Source: Synechococcus sp. PCC 7502
GTDB taxonomy: Bacteria; Cyanobacteriota; Cyanobacteriia; Pseudanabaenales; Pseudanabaenaceae
DNA length: 64,000 nt
Reading direction: 5' to 3'
Assembly (NCBI RefSeq): GCF_000317085.1
Contig: NC_019702.1
Location: 1,270,394 to 1,334,393 of the forward strand
Below are positions 29,082 to 38,040 of the stretch, in pieces. Every line of letters starts with the position of its first letter. Position 1 is the stretch's first letter. Position numbers and translations under genes: made by a program. The notes beneath the pieces are model-generated. The model searched no databases, was not told the origin of the DNA, and saw nothing but the letters and a program-made list of their open reading frames with translations.

Positions 29082-30455
29082 ATGGATGATCTTCCCCGTT
29101 TGCTTATGACCCCAATTGTGACTTCTTCTATGCAAGTTGATTCACAGGTTGATTTAGTGGGCTATGTGGGCATGATGCTAACCCTAGTTGCCGTAAATGC
29201 CTATTTTGTTGCTGCCGAGTTTGCGATTGTGTCGGTGCGGCGATCGCGTATTCATCAGTTGGTAGAATCTGGTTCAGGTAATGCGTTGGTTGTGCAGAGA
29301 CTGCAAAGACATATTGACAGGTTCTTATCTTCGACCCAGTTAGGGATTACTTTATCTAGTATTGGTTTGGGCTGGTTGGGGAAGGATGTGATGGCGATCG
29401 CTACCCAAGGATGGCTGAATCAACTTTTACCTACCAATTTATCTAATTCCTTAGCAGCACCGATCGCTTTTTTGTTAGTAGTGTATTTACAAATAGTTCT
29501 GGGTGAATTAGTCCCTAAGTCAGTTACCTTAATGAACTCAGAAAGAATGGCATTGTGGTTAGCTAAACCCAGTGAGGCGATCGCTAACATTTTTAGTCCC
29601 TTTCTATGGGTGCTGAATCAATCCACGAGATTACTACTCAAAATTGCTCGAATTGAATATACCTCTAAGTCTTGGTACAGTGCTGTCAGTGCCGAAGAAC
29701 TCCAAATGATTATTACTACTTCTAGCGAATCTGTGGGCTTAGAAGCTGAAGAACGGGAGTTGCTAAAAAATGTATTTGAATTTGGAGAAGTCACCGCAGG
29801 GGAGATCATGGTACCTCGTACAAGTATGCAGTGGGTGGAGTTTAACAGTACAGTTAAAGACCTATTGGCAGTAGTTAATGCTTGTAATCACTCGCGTTAC
29901 CCCGTCGCAGGAGAATCCTTAGATGATATTCGGGGGATTGTGCAAATTAAGGAAATCATTGGCAAACTTGGTAATGGCGAATTAAAGCTAGATCAAGACC
30001 TCACCGAGTTTATTCGTCCAGTGCGGTTTGTATCTCAAGAGATTTATTTAGGTGAACTTTTACCCCAAATGCAGCGATCGCAACAGTCTATTGTCATTGT
30101 GGTTGATGAATTTGGTGGCACGGCTGGACTTGTGACCCTTGAGGATATTGTGGCAGAAATTGTGGGGAGTTTCAATGAACCACCTGCTAGTGCAATTCCC
30201 GACATTAAAATTTTGGATGATCGCACTTCCCTAGTTCAAGCTCAAGTAAGCGTCGAAGAACTTAATGATGTCTTGGATTTGAATTTACCTCTCATTGACG
30301 AATATCAAACCTTAGGTGGATTTATAACCTATCACTTTCAAAAAATTCCCCATCTTGAGGAAACCTTTGTTTATAAAAATCTCCAAATTACGATCGCTGC
30401 TATGGATGGACCTCGCCTTGATCGGATTAAGATTCATCGCCTAGAGCCTGAATAA
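29082..30455 (+). CDS. CNNM/CorC family transporter (DUF21-CBS-CorC_HlyC)
   Basis: A 457-residue hemolysin C/CorC-type protein. Order: an N-terminal DUF21 membrane domain with several spans (~25-190, AAEFAIVSVRRSR), a pair of CBS domains (~205-345, GEIMVPRTSMQW, IVVDEFGGTAGLVTLED), and a C-terminal CorC_HlyC domain (~360-450, EYQTLGGFITY). Relatives in bacteria and eukaryotes move magnesium or sodium ions, and CBS domains bind adenine nucleotides to control this. A second member of the family lies at 46985-48034. The ATG at 29082 is followed by other in-frame ATGs (29106, 29130), so the exact start is open. Confidence 0.9.
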   Translation: MDDLPRLLMTPIVTSSMQVDSQVDLVGYVGMMLTLVAVNAYFVAAEFAIVSVRRSRIHQLVESGSGNALVVQRLQRHIDRFLSSTQLGITLSSIGLGWLGKDVMAIATQGWLNQLLPTNLSNSLAAPIAFLLVVYLQIVLGELVPKSVTLMNSERMALWLAKPSEAIANIFSPFLWVLNQSTRLLLKIARIEYTSKSWYSAVSAEELQMIITTSSESVGLEAEERELLKNVFEFGEVTAGEIMVPRTSMQWVEFNSTVKDLLAVVNACNHSRYPVAGESLDDIRGIVQIKEIIGKLGNGELKLDQDLTEFIRPVRFVSQEIYLGELLPQMQRSQQSIVIVVDEFGGTAGLVTLEDIVAEIVGSFNEPPASAIPDIKILDDRTSLVQAQVSVEELNDVLDLNLPLIDEYQTLGGFITYHFQKIPHLEETFVYKNLQITIAAMDGPRLDRIKIHRLEPE

Positions 30456-30491
30456 TATATGATGAACTAGTATAAATCCGAGGTCAGGGTC

Positions 30492-31202
30492 ATGAAGTTT
30501 GGCGTAGTTGTATTTCCTGGTTCCAATTGCGATCGCGATATTGTCATGGCAACTAATCAAATTTTACGTCAACCAACTCGGATGATTTGGTGCCAAGAAA
30601 CTGATATTAGCGACATAGATGTAATCGTGATCCCAGGGGGATTTAGCTATGGTGACTATCTACGTTGTGGGGCGATCGCTAGGTTTGCACCAGTAATGCA
30701 GGCGGTCAAAAATCATTCGGAGCAAGGTAAATATGTTTTAGGTATTTGTAATGGATTTCAAGTCTTAACTGAGGCGGGCTTATTACCGGGAGCATTGGTC
30801 AGAAATAAGGGTTTAAGCTTTGTATGCGATCGCATTCCTCTAAAACTAGAACGTAATGATCTAGTCTGGACACATCAGTATCAACATCAAGAGATTATTA
30901 ATTTACCGATCGCCCACGGAGAAGGCTGCTACTATGCCGATCCAGAAACCTTAGCGGAGTTAGAGGCACATAATCAAGTTGTTTGGCGATATTGTGATGC
31001 TTTTGGCAAGATGACAACGGACTCTAATCCCAATGGCTCAGTCAATAATATTGCTGGTATTTGTAACCGTGCGGGTAATGTTCTCGGCATGATGCCCCAT
31101 CCTGAGCGTGCCACAGACTTACAGCTAGGTTCGACCGAAGGCAGGACTCTATTTGAATCATTAATTAATTCAATTGCTTTTCAAAAACCAGATTGCGGTT
31201 AG
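30492..31202 (+). CDS. purQ: Phosphoribosylformylglycinamidine synthase subunit PurQ
   Basis: PurQ is the glutaminase subunit that supplies ammonia to PurL in the fourth step of purine synthesis; it works with the small PurS. The class I glutamine amidotransferase triad is visible: C86 in GICNGFQVL, and H203 and E205 in MMPHPER. The N-terminus has the family signature [11 protein letters not shown] (6-16). Full length at 236 residues. It is followed by ndhL after 55 nt, an unrelated neighbour. Confidence 0.97.
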   Translation: MKFGVVVFPGSNCDRDIVMATNQILRQPTRMIWCQETDISDIDVIVIPGGFSYGDYLRCGAIARFAPVMQAVKNHSEQGKYVLGICNGFQVLTEAGLLPGALVRNKGLSFVCDRIPLKLERNDLVWTHQYQHQEIINLPIAHGEGCYYADPETLAELEAHNQVVWRYCDAFGKMTTDSNPNGSVNNIAGICNRAGNVLGMMPHPERATDLQLGSTEGRTLFESLINSIAFQKPDCG

Positions 31203-31257
31203 TTTGAGTATTTTTGCTAAGATTAAACCAAAAGCTTAATTTACATACTGTAGAACC

Positions 31258-31491
31258 GTGGAAATTATTACATCACTACTCGAATCTGGATTTCTAGTTT
31301 ACGGAGCGATCGCGGGCGCATACCTTGTCGTCATACCCTTCATTTTGCTTTATTACTTCAAAGCTCGTTGGTATTTAACTGGGTCGTGGGAAAGGGTATT
31401 TATCTGCTTTACCGTCTTCTTTTTCTTTCCCGGTTTATTGCTGTTATCGCCATTGGTCAATTTTCGCCCTGAACTCAGAAAACTAGGTTAA
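31258..31491 (+). CDS. ndhL: NAD(P)H-quinone oxidoreductase subunit L (NdhL)
   Basis: A 77-residue oxygenic-photosynthesis-specific NDH-1 subunit with two membrane segments (~12-32 and ~45-66). The family motifs [21 protein letters not shown] and [16 protein letters not shown] are clear. NdhL is needed for CO2 uptake and respiration by NDH-1 in cyanobacteria. It starts with GTG. The DUF3007 gene follows after 2 nt, a pairing that is conserved in cyanobacteria. Confidence 0.95.
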   Translation: MEIITSLLESGFLVYGAIAGAYLVVIPFILLYYFKARWYLTGSWERVFICFTVFFFFPGLLLLSPLVNFRPELRKLG

Positions 31492-31493
31492 TC

Positions 31494-31799
31494 ATGCGGC
31501 GAATTGATGCGATCGCTATTACTATTGCTTTTTTTGCCCTCGGTGGTCTAGCTTTTTGGGGTTTACAGGTCTATGGACTCAGTAGCGAAAATGCAGGCAT
31601 CTGGAGCCAAGTGGTTTTAGTGGCGGGCATAATCCTATGGGTTGCTACCTACATCTATAGAGCAGTGACCCAAACTATGACCTATAACCAGCAATTAAGT
31701 GACTACAAAACCGCAGTTCTAAAAAAACAGCTAGCAGAAATGTCTCCCGAAGAACTCGCTAAACTCCAGGCTGAAGTCGATGCTGAATCTAGCTCTTAA
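31494..31799 (+). CDS. DUF3007 family protein
   Basis: A 101-residue membrane protein with two hydrophobic segments (~7-27 and ~38-58, separated by a short YGLSSENAG loop) and a C-terminal amphipathic helix rich in Gln/Lys/Glu (KKQLAEMSPEELAKLQAEV). It belongs to the cyanobacterial/plant DUF3007 family and lies 2 nt after ndhL, so it is cotranscribed with it; a role around NDH-1 assembly or stability is plausible only by association. Confidence 0.85.
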   Translation: MRRIDAIAITIAFFALGGLAFWGLQVYGLSSENAGIWSQVVLVAGIILWVATYIYRAVTQTMTYNQQLSDYKTAVLKKQLAEMSPEELAKLQAEVDAESSS

Positions 31800-31828
31800 T
31801 TTTTGATCTGAAGATTTTAGTTGGAAAT

Positions 31829-32386
31829 TTAGCAAAACTCTAATACAGCTTTAATCCGCTCATCTAGGTTTGTGATCTGGCGATCTAGGCATACAGTTTT
31901 AGATTGCAAACGGCGATCGCTACATAAGCCCATGACTAGAATATTAATATGTTCAATGTATGCCTGATTCAAAGCAGCCTTGCCAACTTCATACACCAAA
32001 GGAATTCCCGGTTGAATGATTACTAGTTTCCCAAAAAATTTATTGGTCGCATCAAAGCAGAGATTTAGATAATCCTCTAATTCTCCAAAATTCACCTCGG
32101 TTTTGCCCTGAATATCGCCAATGGTATAAGCCATCATGTCTATGGGTGTGCGATCGCTAATAAAAAAGTTTTCTTCCTGCTCCCAAATGGCGATCGCTGC
32201 TTCTAAAACCCGATGCTGAATATTTAAGCGGGTACCAAAATCCATCGGTAAAGCTGGGTCTAAGCCATATTTTCTGAATACACCACTGGTATCAGTTTTA
32301 ACAAAGGGAATATTTTTGTGTTGGGCGATCGCCTGTGCCAAAGTCGTCTTTCCGGTGCGATGTCCTCCACATAGTCCAAGGTTCAT
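31829..32386 (-). CDS. P-loop NTPase of the AAA/ATPase-kinase type
   Basis: A 185-residue single-domain P-loop protein. Walker A is GGHRTGKTT (7-15) at the very N-terminus, a Walker B-like FFISDRTPIDMM follows at ~74-85, and the C-terminal half has a predicted lid and an arginine-containing helix (LDRQITNLDERI). The size and the D-R-T-x-x-D motif resemble nucleotide or cofactor kinases (NadR-like or deoxynucleoside kinase-like folds). The substrate is not recognisable. It converges with ndhL/DUF3007 and borders the island at 32.4 kb. Confidence 0.75.
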   Translation of the reverse strand: MNLGLCGGHRTGKTTLAQAIAQHKNIPFVKTDTSGVFRKYGLDPALPMDFGTRLNIQHRVLEAAIAIWEQEENFFISDRTPIDMMAYTIGDIQGKTEVNFGELEDYLNLCFDATNKFFGKLVIIQPGIPLVYEVGKAALNQAYIEHINILVMGLCSDRRLQSKTVCLDRQITNLDERIKAVLEFC

Positions 32387-32420
32387 GTTTATATTTTATA
32401 TAGAGATGGGCATTAGTTAC

Positions 32421-32650
32421 CTACAAGTATCTACCCGTTGTTTTTTGTTCTTCAATATCAGGATCATTTAACCAAGACTCTAATAAACTTACAGCTTTCT
32501 TTTGCTTTTCTCTCTGGGTAAAGGCAAGGGTCAGGATTTAAATCGTAAATTCTTCAAGGGTAAGACTTTGCTGATTAGCAGCTTGAAATAAAGAGCTTTC
32601 TAAATCTGATGGAAGGTTAAGAGTGAGAGTTATAGTTACTTCCTCATCTA
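32421..32650 (-). pseudogene. Decayed antitoxin-like gene
   Basis: Translated on the minus strand, this stretch reads like a small CopG/ParD-type antitoxin: VTITLTLNLPSDLESSLFQ, then ANQQSLTLEEFTI, then after a TAA stop ILTLAFTQREKQKKAVSLLES and WLNDPDIEEQKTTGRY. There is an internal stop codon, and no start codon upstream because a TAA precedes the first codons. So the gene is inactive. Family assignment is by eye. Confidence 0.6.
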
Positions 32651-32671
32651 TTTATAATTACTAAATATATT

Positions 32672-32785
32672 ACGATCGCAGCTCAAATAATGGGACATTC
32701 TATTGCGATTCATACGCAAACCTATCACCGTTGGATCAGTCGCCGTGATCAACAACAGGCAGTAGATGCAGTTTTGAGCCATTAA
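32672..32785 (+). pseudogene. C-terminal fragment of a tyrosine recombinase
   Basis: The stretch encodes IAAQIMGHSIAIHTQTYHRW and then ISRRDQQQAVDAVLSH-stop. MGHS...T-x-x-Y-x-x-W is the end of a phage-type integrase: the GHS box with a catalytic His, and the nucleophilic Tyr. Only the last ~37 residues remain, with no open frame before them. It marks a past integration event beside the antitoxin remnant and the Shedu-like gene. Confidence 0.65.
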
Positions 32786-32902
32786 CTCCACAACTCTCGC
32801 CGAACCTCGTAATCAATAACCTATTCCTTAAACTTTTTTTCTATGATTGCTTGGTTTAATATATCTATATTGAGTTTTTCGCACGCTCATAGGAACCCTA
32901 AT

Positions 32903-33184
32903 ATGCAAATACAAATACAAGATAGAGCCAAAGTGTCCTTGCGATCGCTCCGCAAGCCAGAACAAACAAAAATTACTCGCACGCTGAATGAATTAGCTGC
33001 TACTCTCCACACAAATGCAAAGTTACGAAGACTTGCCTCGAAATTCCCCTTTAAGAAAATGTATACCTATGAAGTCGACCAAAACCTAAGTTTAATTATT
33101 TCAGCAGAAGGAGATACCTATACTCTTGAAGACATTATAGATAGAGACCGATTGAACTATCTCATTCCTACGTTTCAAGAATGA
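32903..33184 (+). CDS. RelE/ParE-superfamily-like small protein
   Basis: The ATG at 32903 is preceded by AGGAAC 6 nt upstream, so I use it instead of an ATG 60 nt earlier. The product has ~93 residues. Pattern: a helical N-terminal half (KVSLRSLRKPEQTKITRTL, NELAATL), LRRLASKFPFKKMYTYEV, and then strands NLSLIISAEGDTYTLEDIIDRDRL. This helix-helix-beta layout and the ending in I-x-D-R are like RelE/ParE mRNA interferase or gyrase-toxin folds, but classical catalytic residues cannot be assigned. The stop codon overlaps the start of the Shedu-like gene (ATGA), so translation is coupled. It could be a toxin, an inhibitor or a helper of that nuclease. Confidence 0.6.
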   Translation: MQIQIQDRAKVSLRSLRKPEQTKITRTLNELAATLHTNAKLRRLASKFPFKKMYTYEVDQNLSLIISAEGDTYTLEDIIDRDRLNYLIPTFQE

Positions 33185-33804
33185 AAAATCTGCAAAAGCA
33201 CGTTATCGATCCCCAAAAATGTCGTACTGAATGGGATGACTTTTCAAATCTCCTTACCTCTAAGCCAATACTCTCAGAGCAAAAAGATGTGCTTCCCTTT
33301 TTCAAGCAGCGCCAAAATCTCTCCTTACTTATTTGCAACTACTTTCCAAAGATTAAAGTCCCTGACCAATACGCTCATGAATACGAAATTTATGGTGACT
33401 TTATTGCGGATTTAGTGATCGGAGATTCATCCGTTCATCATTACTTACTCGTTGAATTTGAGAATGGGGCAGCAGATAGTGTATTTAGACAGAAAGGGAA
33501 AAAGGCAACTCCAGACTGGGCACCACGATTTGAAGGTGCATATTCCCAGTTGGTAGATTGGCTTTGGAAGCTTGAAGACATGAGAAGTACACAGGACTTC
33601 CTTAACACCTTTGGCTCCCGCCGTGCAACCTTTCAAGGGCTTATAGTTATTGGCAAAGATATGAACCTAGCAGTACAAGAACAGGATCGTCTAAAATGGC
33701 GATTAGATAAAACAATGATTGACTCAAATGCAATATCAAGCGTCTCTTTCAATCAATTGAGTAACGATCTTAATCACTGGCTAAAATTCTATTATGGGGT
33801 CTAG
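33181..33804 (+). CDS. Shedu-type immune nuclease-like protein (DUF4263, SduA-like)
   Basis: A 207-residue protein. The core has the PD-(D/E)XK-like pattern of the DUF4263 family: IYGDFIADLVIGD (~70-82), then strand YLLVEFENGAADSVF (~88-102) and K-rich linker KGKKATPDWAPRFEGAYSQLVDWLWKL, a very characteristic stretch in SduA relatives (APEWSPRFE...SQLVDW). After this come GLIVIGKD and a C-terminal helical region. Shedu proteins are single-gene anti-phage systems made of a nuclease domain. Here the protein is short and has only a short N-terminal extension, and it overlaps the RelE-like gene. No hypermutated or GC-shifted composition is evident. The nuclease role is by family; no DNA target is known. 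Confidence 0.78.
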   Translation: MKNLQKHVIDPQKCRTEWDDFSNLLTSKPILSEQKDVLPFFKQRQNLSLLICNYFPKIKVPDQYAHEYEIYGDFIADLVIGDSSVHHYLLVEFENGAADSVFRQKGKKATPDWAPRFEGAYSQLVDWLWKLEDMRSTQDFLNTFGSRRATFQGLIVIGKDMNLAVQEQDRLKWRLDKTMIDSNAISSVSFNQLSNDLNHWLKFYYGV

Positions 33805-34144
33805 CTCGTTGTCGCCAATAAAATTACCAGCTTGAATTTGTTCAAACACATCTTGAGTATCTGCGTCCCATAGCAGGATCGACGTTAAATTTTGTACCCG
33901 AAAATAAGCTAGTGGTTGGCTTTAATTGTGCTTTTACCTCCCCTAAAATCGGAGCGATCAAAAACTCAGACCTAACTTTTTCCGTATTTACCAACGTTAC
34001 AAAAGCCTGCGATTGCTTCAAACTTTCCTTTAGATGGAGAGATGGCGGTACTGGTAACACATGGTCAAATAAACTCTCCTCCTCCTTGACAATTAAACCA
34101 AGTTCTTCTTTCAGGCGCATTAAGGTAAAGTCACTGTAAGCCAT
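33781..34144 (-). pseudogene. Broken cyanobacterial hypothetical gene (PD-(D/E)XK-like family) with a second frame at its end
   Basis: The first frame from 34144 reads MAYSDFTLMRLKEELGL and LFDHVLPVPPSLHLKESLKQ, EKVRSEFLIAPIL and TSLFSGTKFNVDPAMG, the N-terminal ~95 residues of a common cyanobacterial family of ~200 residues that usually continues into a restriction-like domain. After NVDPAMG the sequence stops making sense in this frame (RRYSRCV-stop at 33842). In the overlapping frame a different protein tail is readable: VQNLTSILLWDADTQDVF and EQIQAGNFIGDNELD, ending at 33781 inside the tail of the Shedu-like gene. So two gene ends were probably joined by deletion. I do not recognise the tail. 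The rest of the gap to 34266 is empty. Confidence 0.55.
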
Positions 34145-34266
34145 TGTTCTTTCTCAATTTACCTACCGGTTAATATTATCTTGATTAGGCTAATTCCAAT
34201 TAATGTAGATAGAACTGCGGATAACTCATAGATTAAAACCTTATTACCGCATAATCTATTTGAATC

Positions 34267-34542
34267 TTAAAGCCCATCAATTTTTTTTGCTAACTCAACA
34301 TCTAGATTGCTAATTCCCCCAGCATCGTGGGTAGTTAAATCAATCACCACATTGTTATAAACATTAAATAATTCGGGATGATGATCCATTTTTTCAGAAA
34401 TGATCGCCACCTTAGTCATAAATCCAAAAGCTTCAACAAAGTCTTTAAATTTGAACTTTTTATTGAGCTTATCGTTAACTATTTTCCAGCCTGAGAGTTG
34501 AACGATCGAAGCTTCTAATTCCGTTTGTGTGAGCTTTTTCAT
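34267..34542 (-). CDS. 4a-hydroxytetrahydrobiopterin dehydratase (PCD/DCoH)
   Basis: A 91-residue protein matching the pterin-4a-carbinolamine dehydratase family. The active-site signature is complete: [29 protein letters not shown] with the paired histidines and the distal H-D. The enzyme regenerates quinonoid dihydropterin after aromatic amino acid hydroxylation; in cyanobacteria without such hydroxylases it may serve molybdopterin or other pterin metabolism. It follows mnmG by 50 nt on the same strand. Confidence 0.93.
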   Translation of the reverse strand: MKKLTQTELEASIVQLSGWKIVNDKLNKKFKFKDFVEAFGFMTKVAIISEKMDHHPELFNVYNNVVIDLTTHDAGGISNLDVELAKKIDGL

Positions 34543-34592
34543 GGTTGGTACCTTGTTAAATTAAATGTTAAATTAAACTTTTAAACTTGCGA

Positions 34593-36491
34593 TTAAACCT
34601 TTTGTGCTTGCCTAGAAATTTCTTTAGTTAATTCTAAATGTACTAATAAAGCATTAATATCCGCAGGATTCACGCCCCCAATCCGACTTGCCTGCCCAAT
34701 GGTGAGAGGTTGAATCTTAGAGAGTTTTTCTCTGGATTCCTTAGATAGAGTTTCAATCTGATTGTAGTTAAGATCAGTCGGTAACTTCCGATTGGCTTGA
34801 CGGGCAACCGAGTCGATTTGATGTTCTTGGCGTTGAATATAGCCCGAATATTTAATTTCCGTTTCTACCACTTGGCGTTCCGCTTTATTTAAGTTGGGAT
34901 TATCTAATTTATACATGCCCAAATCCGCATAGGTAACTGGGGGACGCAAAAGTAAATCCGCCAAGGAAATCGAGCCTTTGATGGCACTACCTGCCTTAAT
35001 TGCAAGGGCTTTAGCGGCTTCATTCTGTTCCTTGAGTCGAGTCGTTTTGAGTCGAGTGGTTTCTGCTTGAATATTTGCTTGCTTGGTGGTGTATAGTTCC
35101 CATCGGCGATCGTCAATCAGTCCGATTTCTCTGCCTAAGGGTGTGAGGCGGCGATCGGCATTATCAGAGCGGAGAATTAAGCGATATTCAGAACGACTGG
35201 TGAGCATGCGATAGGGTTCGCGTAAATCCTTAGTACATAGATCGTCAATTAAGGTGCCAATATAACTAGACTCACGGGATAGAGTGATCATCGGTTTACC
35301 CTGCGCCCACAAAGCCGCATTAATTCCTGCGACAATACCTTGGGCTGCTGCCTCTTCATAACCCGTAGTGCCATTAATTTGTCCCGCACAGAATAAGCCC
35401 TCAATTTTTTTAGTCATTAAGGTGGGATAGCACTGGGTGGCGGGAATATAGTCGTACTCCACTGCGTATGCGGGTCTAAGCATTTGACAATTTTCTAAAC
35501 CAGGGAGCGATCGCAACATTTGTAACTGAATTGGTTCGGGTAATCCCGTAGAAAATCCTTGGATATAGAGTTCGGGAATTTCTCTGCCTTCTGGTTCAAT
35601 GAAAATCTGATGGCTCTCTTTATCAGCAAAGCGCACAATTTTATCTTCAATGCTAGGACAATAGCGAGGACCCTTAGCATCAATGAAGCCCCCATACACT
35701 GGCGATAGATGCAAATTATCTCGAATAATCTGATGGGTAATTGCCGTGGTGCGAGTGAGATAACAATTCATCTGTTCCCTTTCTATCCATGCCGTTGGAT
35801 CAAAACTAAACCAGTTCATCTCCTCATCGGGAGGCTGGGGTTCCATTTGGCTATAGTCAACGGAACGCTTATCAACTCTGGCGGGGGTTCCTGTTTTTAG
35901 GCGATCTGTAATAAAACCGAATTTATTTAAGGTTTCTGTTAATCCAGCTACGGCAAATTCTCCTGCTCGACCTGCACTCATGGAGCGATCGCCAATCCAA
36001 ATTACGCCATTGAGAAATGTTCCTGTGGTTAAAATGACGGACTTACAACCATAGCCCACCCCAAATTGAGTTTCTGCGCCAATTACCGCTTGCTGATTAT
36101 CCAAGAGCAGATTAACTACGGTTCCTTCCTTAACATGAAGATTAGGTTGGTTTTCAATTACCTTCTTCATCTCGATCGCATATTCTCTTTTATCAGTTTG
36201 TGCCCTCAATGCCCACACGGCAGGACCACGGGAACTATTTAAGATTCTTTTTTGCAAATAGGTGCGATCGGTAATTTTGCCAATTTCTCCGCCCAAGGCA
36301 TCAACTTCATGTACTAACTGGGACTTAGCAGGTCCTCCCACCGCAGGATTACAAGGTTGCCAAGCAATGCGATCTAGGTTTAAGGTTAGTAATAAGGTTT
36401 TTCGTCCCATGCGTGCCGATGCTAAGGCTGCTTCACATCCTGCATGACCTGCACCCACTACTATGACTTCGTATTCATCTAAAAACTGCAT
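34593..36491 (-). CDS. mnmG: tRNA uridine-5-carboxymethylaminomethyl modification enzyme MnmG (GidA)
   Basis: MnmG with MnmE adds the carboxymethylaminomethyl group to U34 of certain tRNAs, using FAD and methylene-THF. The 632-residue sequence starts with the FAD-binding [15 protein letters not shown] (8-22), keeps the family blocks [21 protein letters not shown] and YVEYDY-like regions, and has the second nucleotide-binding patch [21 protein letters not shown]; the C-terminal helical domain for tRNA/MnmE contact follows ([15 protein letters not shown]). Full length. The partner mnmE is not in the window. Confidence 0.96.
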   Translation of the reverse strand: MQFLDEYEVIVVGAGHAGCEAALASARMGRKTLLLTLNLDRIAWQPCNPAVGGPAKSQLVHEVDALGGEIGKITDRTYLQKRILNSSRGPAVWALRAQTDKREYAIEMKKVIENQPNLHVKEGTVVNLLLDNQQAVIGAETQFGVGYGCKSVILTTGTFLNGVIWIGDRSMSAGRAGEFAVAGLTETLNKFGFITDRLKTGTPARVDKRSVDYSQMEPQPPDEEMNWFSFDPTAWIEREQMNCYLTRTTAITHQIIRDNLHLSPVYGGFIDAKGPRYCPSIEDKIVRFADKESHQIFIEPEGREIPELYIQGFSTGLPEPIQLQMLRSLPGLENCQMLRPAYAVEYDYIPATQCYPTLMTKKIEGLFCAGQINGTTGYEEAAAQGIVAGINAALWAQGKPMITLSRESSYIGTLIDDLCTKDLREPYRMLTSRSEYRLILRSDNADRRLTPLGREIGLIDDRRWELYTTKQANIQAETTRLKTTRLKEQNEAAKALAIKAGSAIKGSISLADLLLRPPVTYADLGMYKLDNPNLNKAERQVVETEIKYSGYIQRQEHQIDSVARQANRKLPTDLNYNQIETLSKESREKLSKIQPLTIGQASRIGGVNPADINALLVHLELTKEISRQAQKV

Positions 36492-36654
36492 TTTATTATC
36501 CTGCCAATCCTAGCTCCAGACTAGCACAGGTTGAAGTTTGATATTTTTAAGTTCCCATCAAGGTCAAAGTCGTCTCTCCGTGGTTCAGGTTTGGAGAATG
36601 GTAATACTCTCCTGTAAACTACTTACACCAGTATCAAACAGGGAGTTTAAACCT

Positions 36655-37146
36655 ATGCCTCGTAGTCGTGCTACCAGCCTAATCAAAGAATTTAAAGACT
36701 TTGCCCTTAAAGGTAATGTAATTGACCTTGCCGTAGCTGTAATTATTGGCGGGGCATTTGGCAAGATTGTTGAGTCTTTTATTGCTGATATTATTACGCC
36801 ACTTTTATTAAAACCTGCCCTAGAAGCTGCAAAAGTTCAGGATTTAGCCAGTCTATCCCTCGGTGGTGTTCTCTACGGTAAATTTTTAGCTGCAACCTTA
36901 AATTTCATTGTCATTGCCTTTGTGATCTTTATTCTGATTAAAGCGATCGCCGCTACAAAACGCAAAGCACTAAGGGAAGAGGCTCAAGCTGCCGCCGAAG
37001 TTATCCCCGAACCTACCGAACAGGAACGGTTGATTGCTAGTCTAGATCGCTTAGTTAATGTGTTGGAACGTCAAGCTGTAAATCATGAAACTCAAGCTGT
37101 CAGTCAATCTATAGATGTTCTAAATAATGAGCCAGAAGATGAATAA
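36655..37146 (+). CDS. mscL: Large-conductance mechanosensitive channel MscL
   Basis: MscL is a homopentameric membrane pore that releases solutes on hypo-osmotic shock. The ATG at 36655 is preceded by GGGAG with a good spacing, so I start here; an ATG 117 nt earlier would add 39 residues with no similarity. The product has 163 residues: an amphipathic N-helix (SLIKEFKDFALKGNVIDLAV), TM1 with AVAVIIGGAFGKIV, a short loop, TM2 (LNFIVIAFVIFILIKAI), and a C-terminal charged helix bundle. The last 8 nt overlap the next gene. Confidence 0.95.
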   Translation: MPRSRATSLIKEFKDFALKGNVIDLAVAVIIGGAFGKIVESFIADIITPLLLKPALEAAKVQDLASLSLGGVLYGKFLAATLNFIVIAFVIFILIKAIAATKRKALREEAQAAAEVIPEPTEQERLIASLDRLVNVLERQAVNHETQAVSQSIDVLNNEPEDE

Positions 37147-37987
37147 TTCTATTAACCCAAATATTCAAGACCTCCAACTATATTTAGATATTGCTACGGA
37201 GGCGGTATGTTCCGCAGGGGCGATATTAAAGTCCTACTGGGGAAAAATTAAAGAAAGCGATCGCAACGAAAAACGCCCTGGAGATTTAGTCACCATTGCC
37301 GACAAAGAGGCAGAAGCTCAAGTCTTAGCTGTAATAAAACGTCACTTCCCTGACCATAGCATCTTAGCAGAGGAGTCCGGTGCAGGTGGCAAAACTGAGA
37401 GTAAATTTCTCTGGGCGATCGATCCCCTTGATGGAACAACCAACTTTAGTCATAGTTATCCTTTTTCGGCGGTATCAGTGGGGCTATTAATTGATGGTAT
37501 TCCCAGTGTGGGTGCCATTTACGATCCATTCCATGATGAACTATTTTGTGGAGCAATTGGTCTAGGTGCTACTTGCGATCGCAAACCAATTCAAGTTTCT
37601 ACGGAAAATGAGCTTAAACATAGTCTTTTAGTTACAGGCTTTGCTTACGATCGCACCCAAACTCCTGATAATAATTATGCTGAATTTTGCCACTTTACCC
37701 ATATTACCCACGGGGTCAGAAGAGGTGGAGCCGCATCCGTAGATTTAGCCTATGTTGCCTGTGGTCGAGTTGATGGCTATTGGGAACGGGGTTTATCGAT
37801 TTGGGATATAGCCGCAGGTGTGGTAATCGTCAGAGAAGCAGGAGGAACAGTAACCGCCTACGATGGTGGTGAATTAGACCTTAAAAGCGGCAGAATTTTA
37901 GCGACAAATACTCACATTCACAGCGAGATGATTACGGAATTAGCTAAGGTTAAACCCTTACAACAAACCTTTCCGATGTCATCTTAA
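37127..37987 (+). CDS. Inositol monophosphatase family protein
   Basis: A 286-residue lithium-sensitive, magnesium-dependent phosphatase fold. Metal ligands: E83-E84 (LAEESG), D99 and D102 in IDPLDGTTNF, and the C-terminal WDIAAG. These residues define the inositol monophosphatase family; cyanobacterial members can act on inositol phosphates, histidinol phosphate or fructose-1,6-bisphosphate. Without a specific signature the substrate stays open. Two in-frame ATGs (37127 and 37139) both overlap the mscL end, suggesting translational coupling. Confidence 0.88.
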   Translation: MSQKMNNSINPNIQDLQLYLDIATEAVCSAGAILKSYWGKIKESDRNEKRPGDLVTIADKEAEAQVLAVIKRHFPDHSILAEESGAGGKTESKFLWAIDPLDGTTNFSHSYPFSAVSVGLLIDGIPSVGAIYDPFHDELFCGAIGLGATCDRKPIQVSTENELKHSLLVTGFAYDRTQTPDNNYAEFCHFTHITHGVRRGGAASVDLAYVACGRVDGYWERGLSIWDIAAGVVIVREAGGTVTAYDGGELDLKSGRILATNTHIHSEMITELAKVKPLQQTFPMSS

Positions 37988-38040
37988 AATATTAAGCTCG
38001 CAGATTATAGATTTAACCTAAGTAGTTTTAATCCTAAGTT

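Noticed and set aside
36538-36654. 39-residue N-terminal extension of MscL
   Set aside because: No similarity to MscL, no ribosome binding site, while GGGAG precedes the ATG at 36655.
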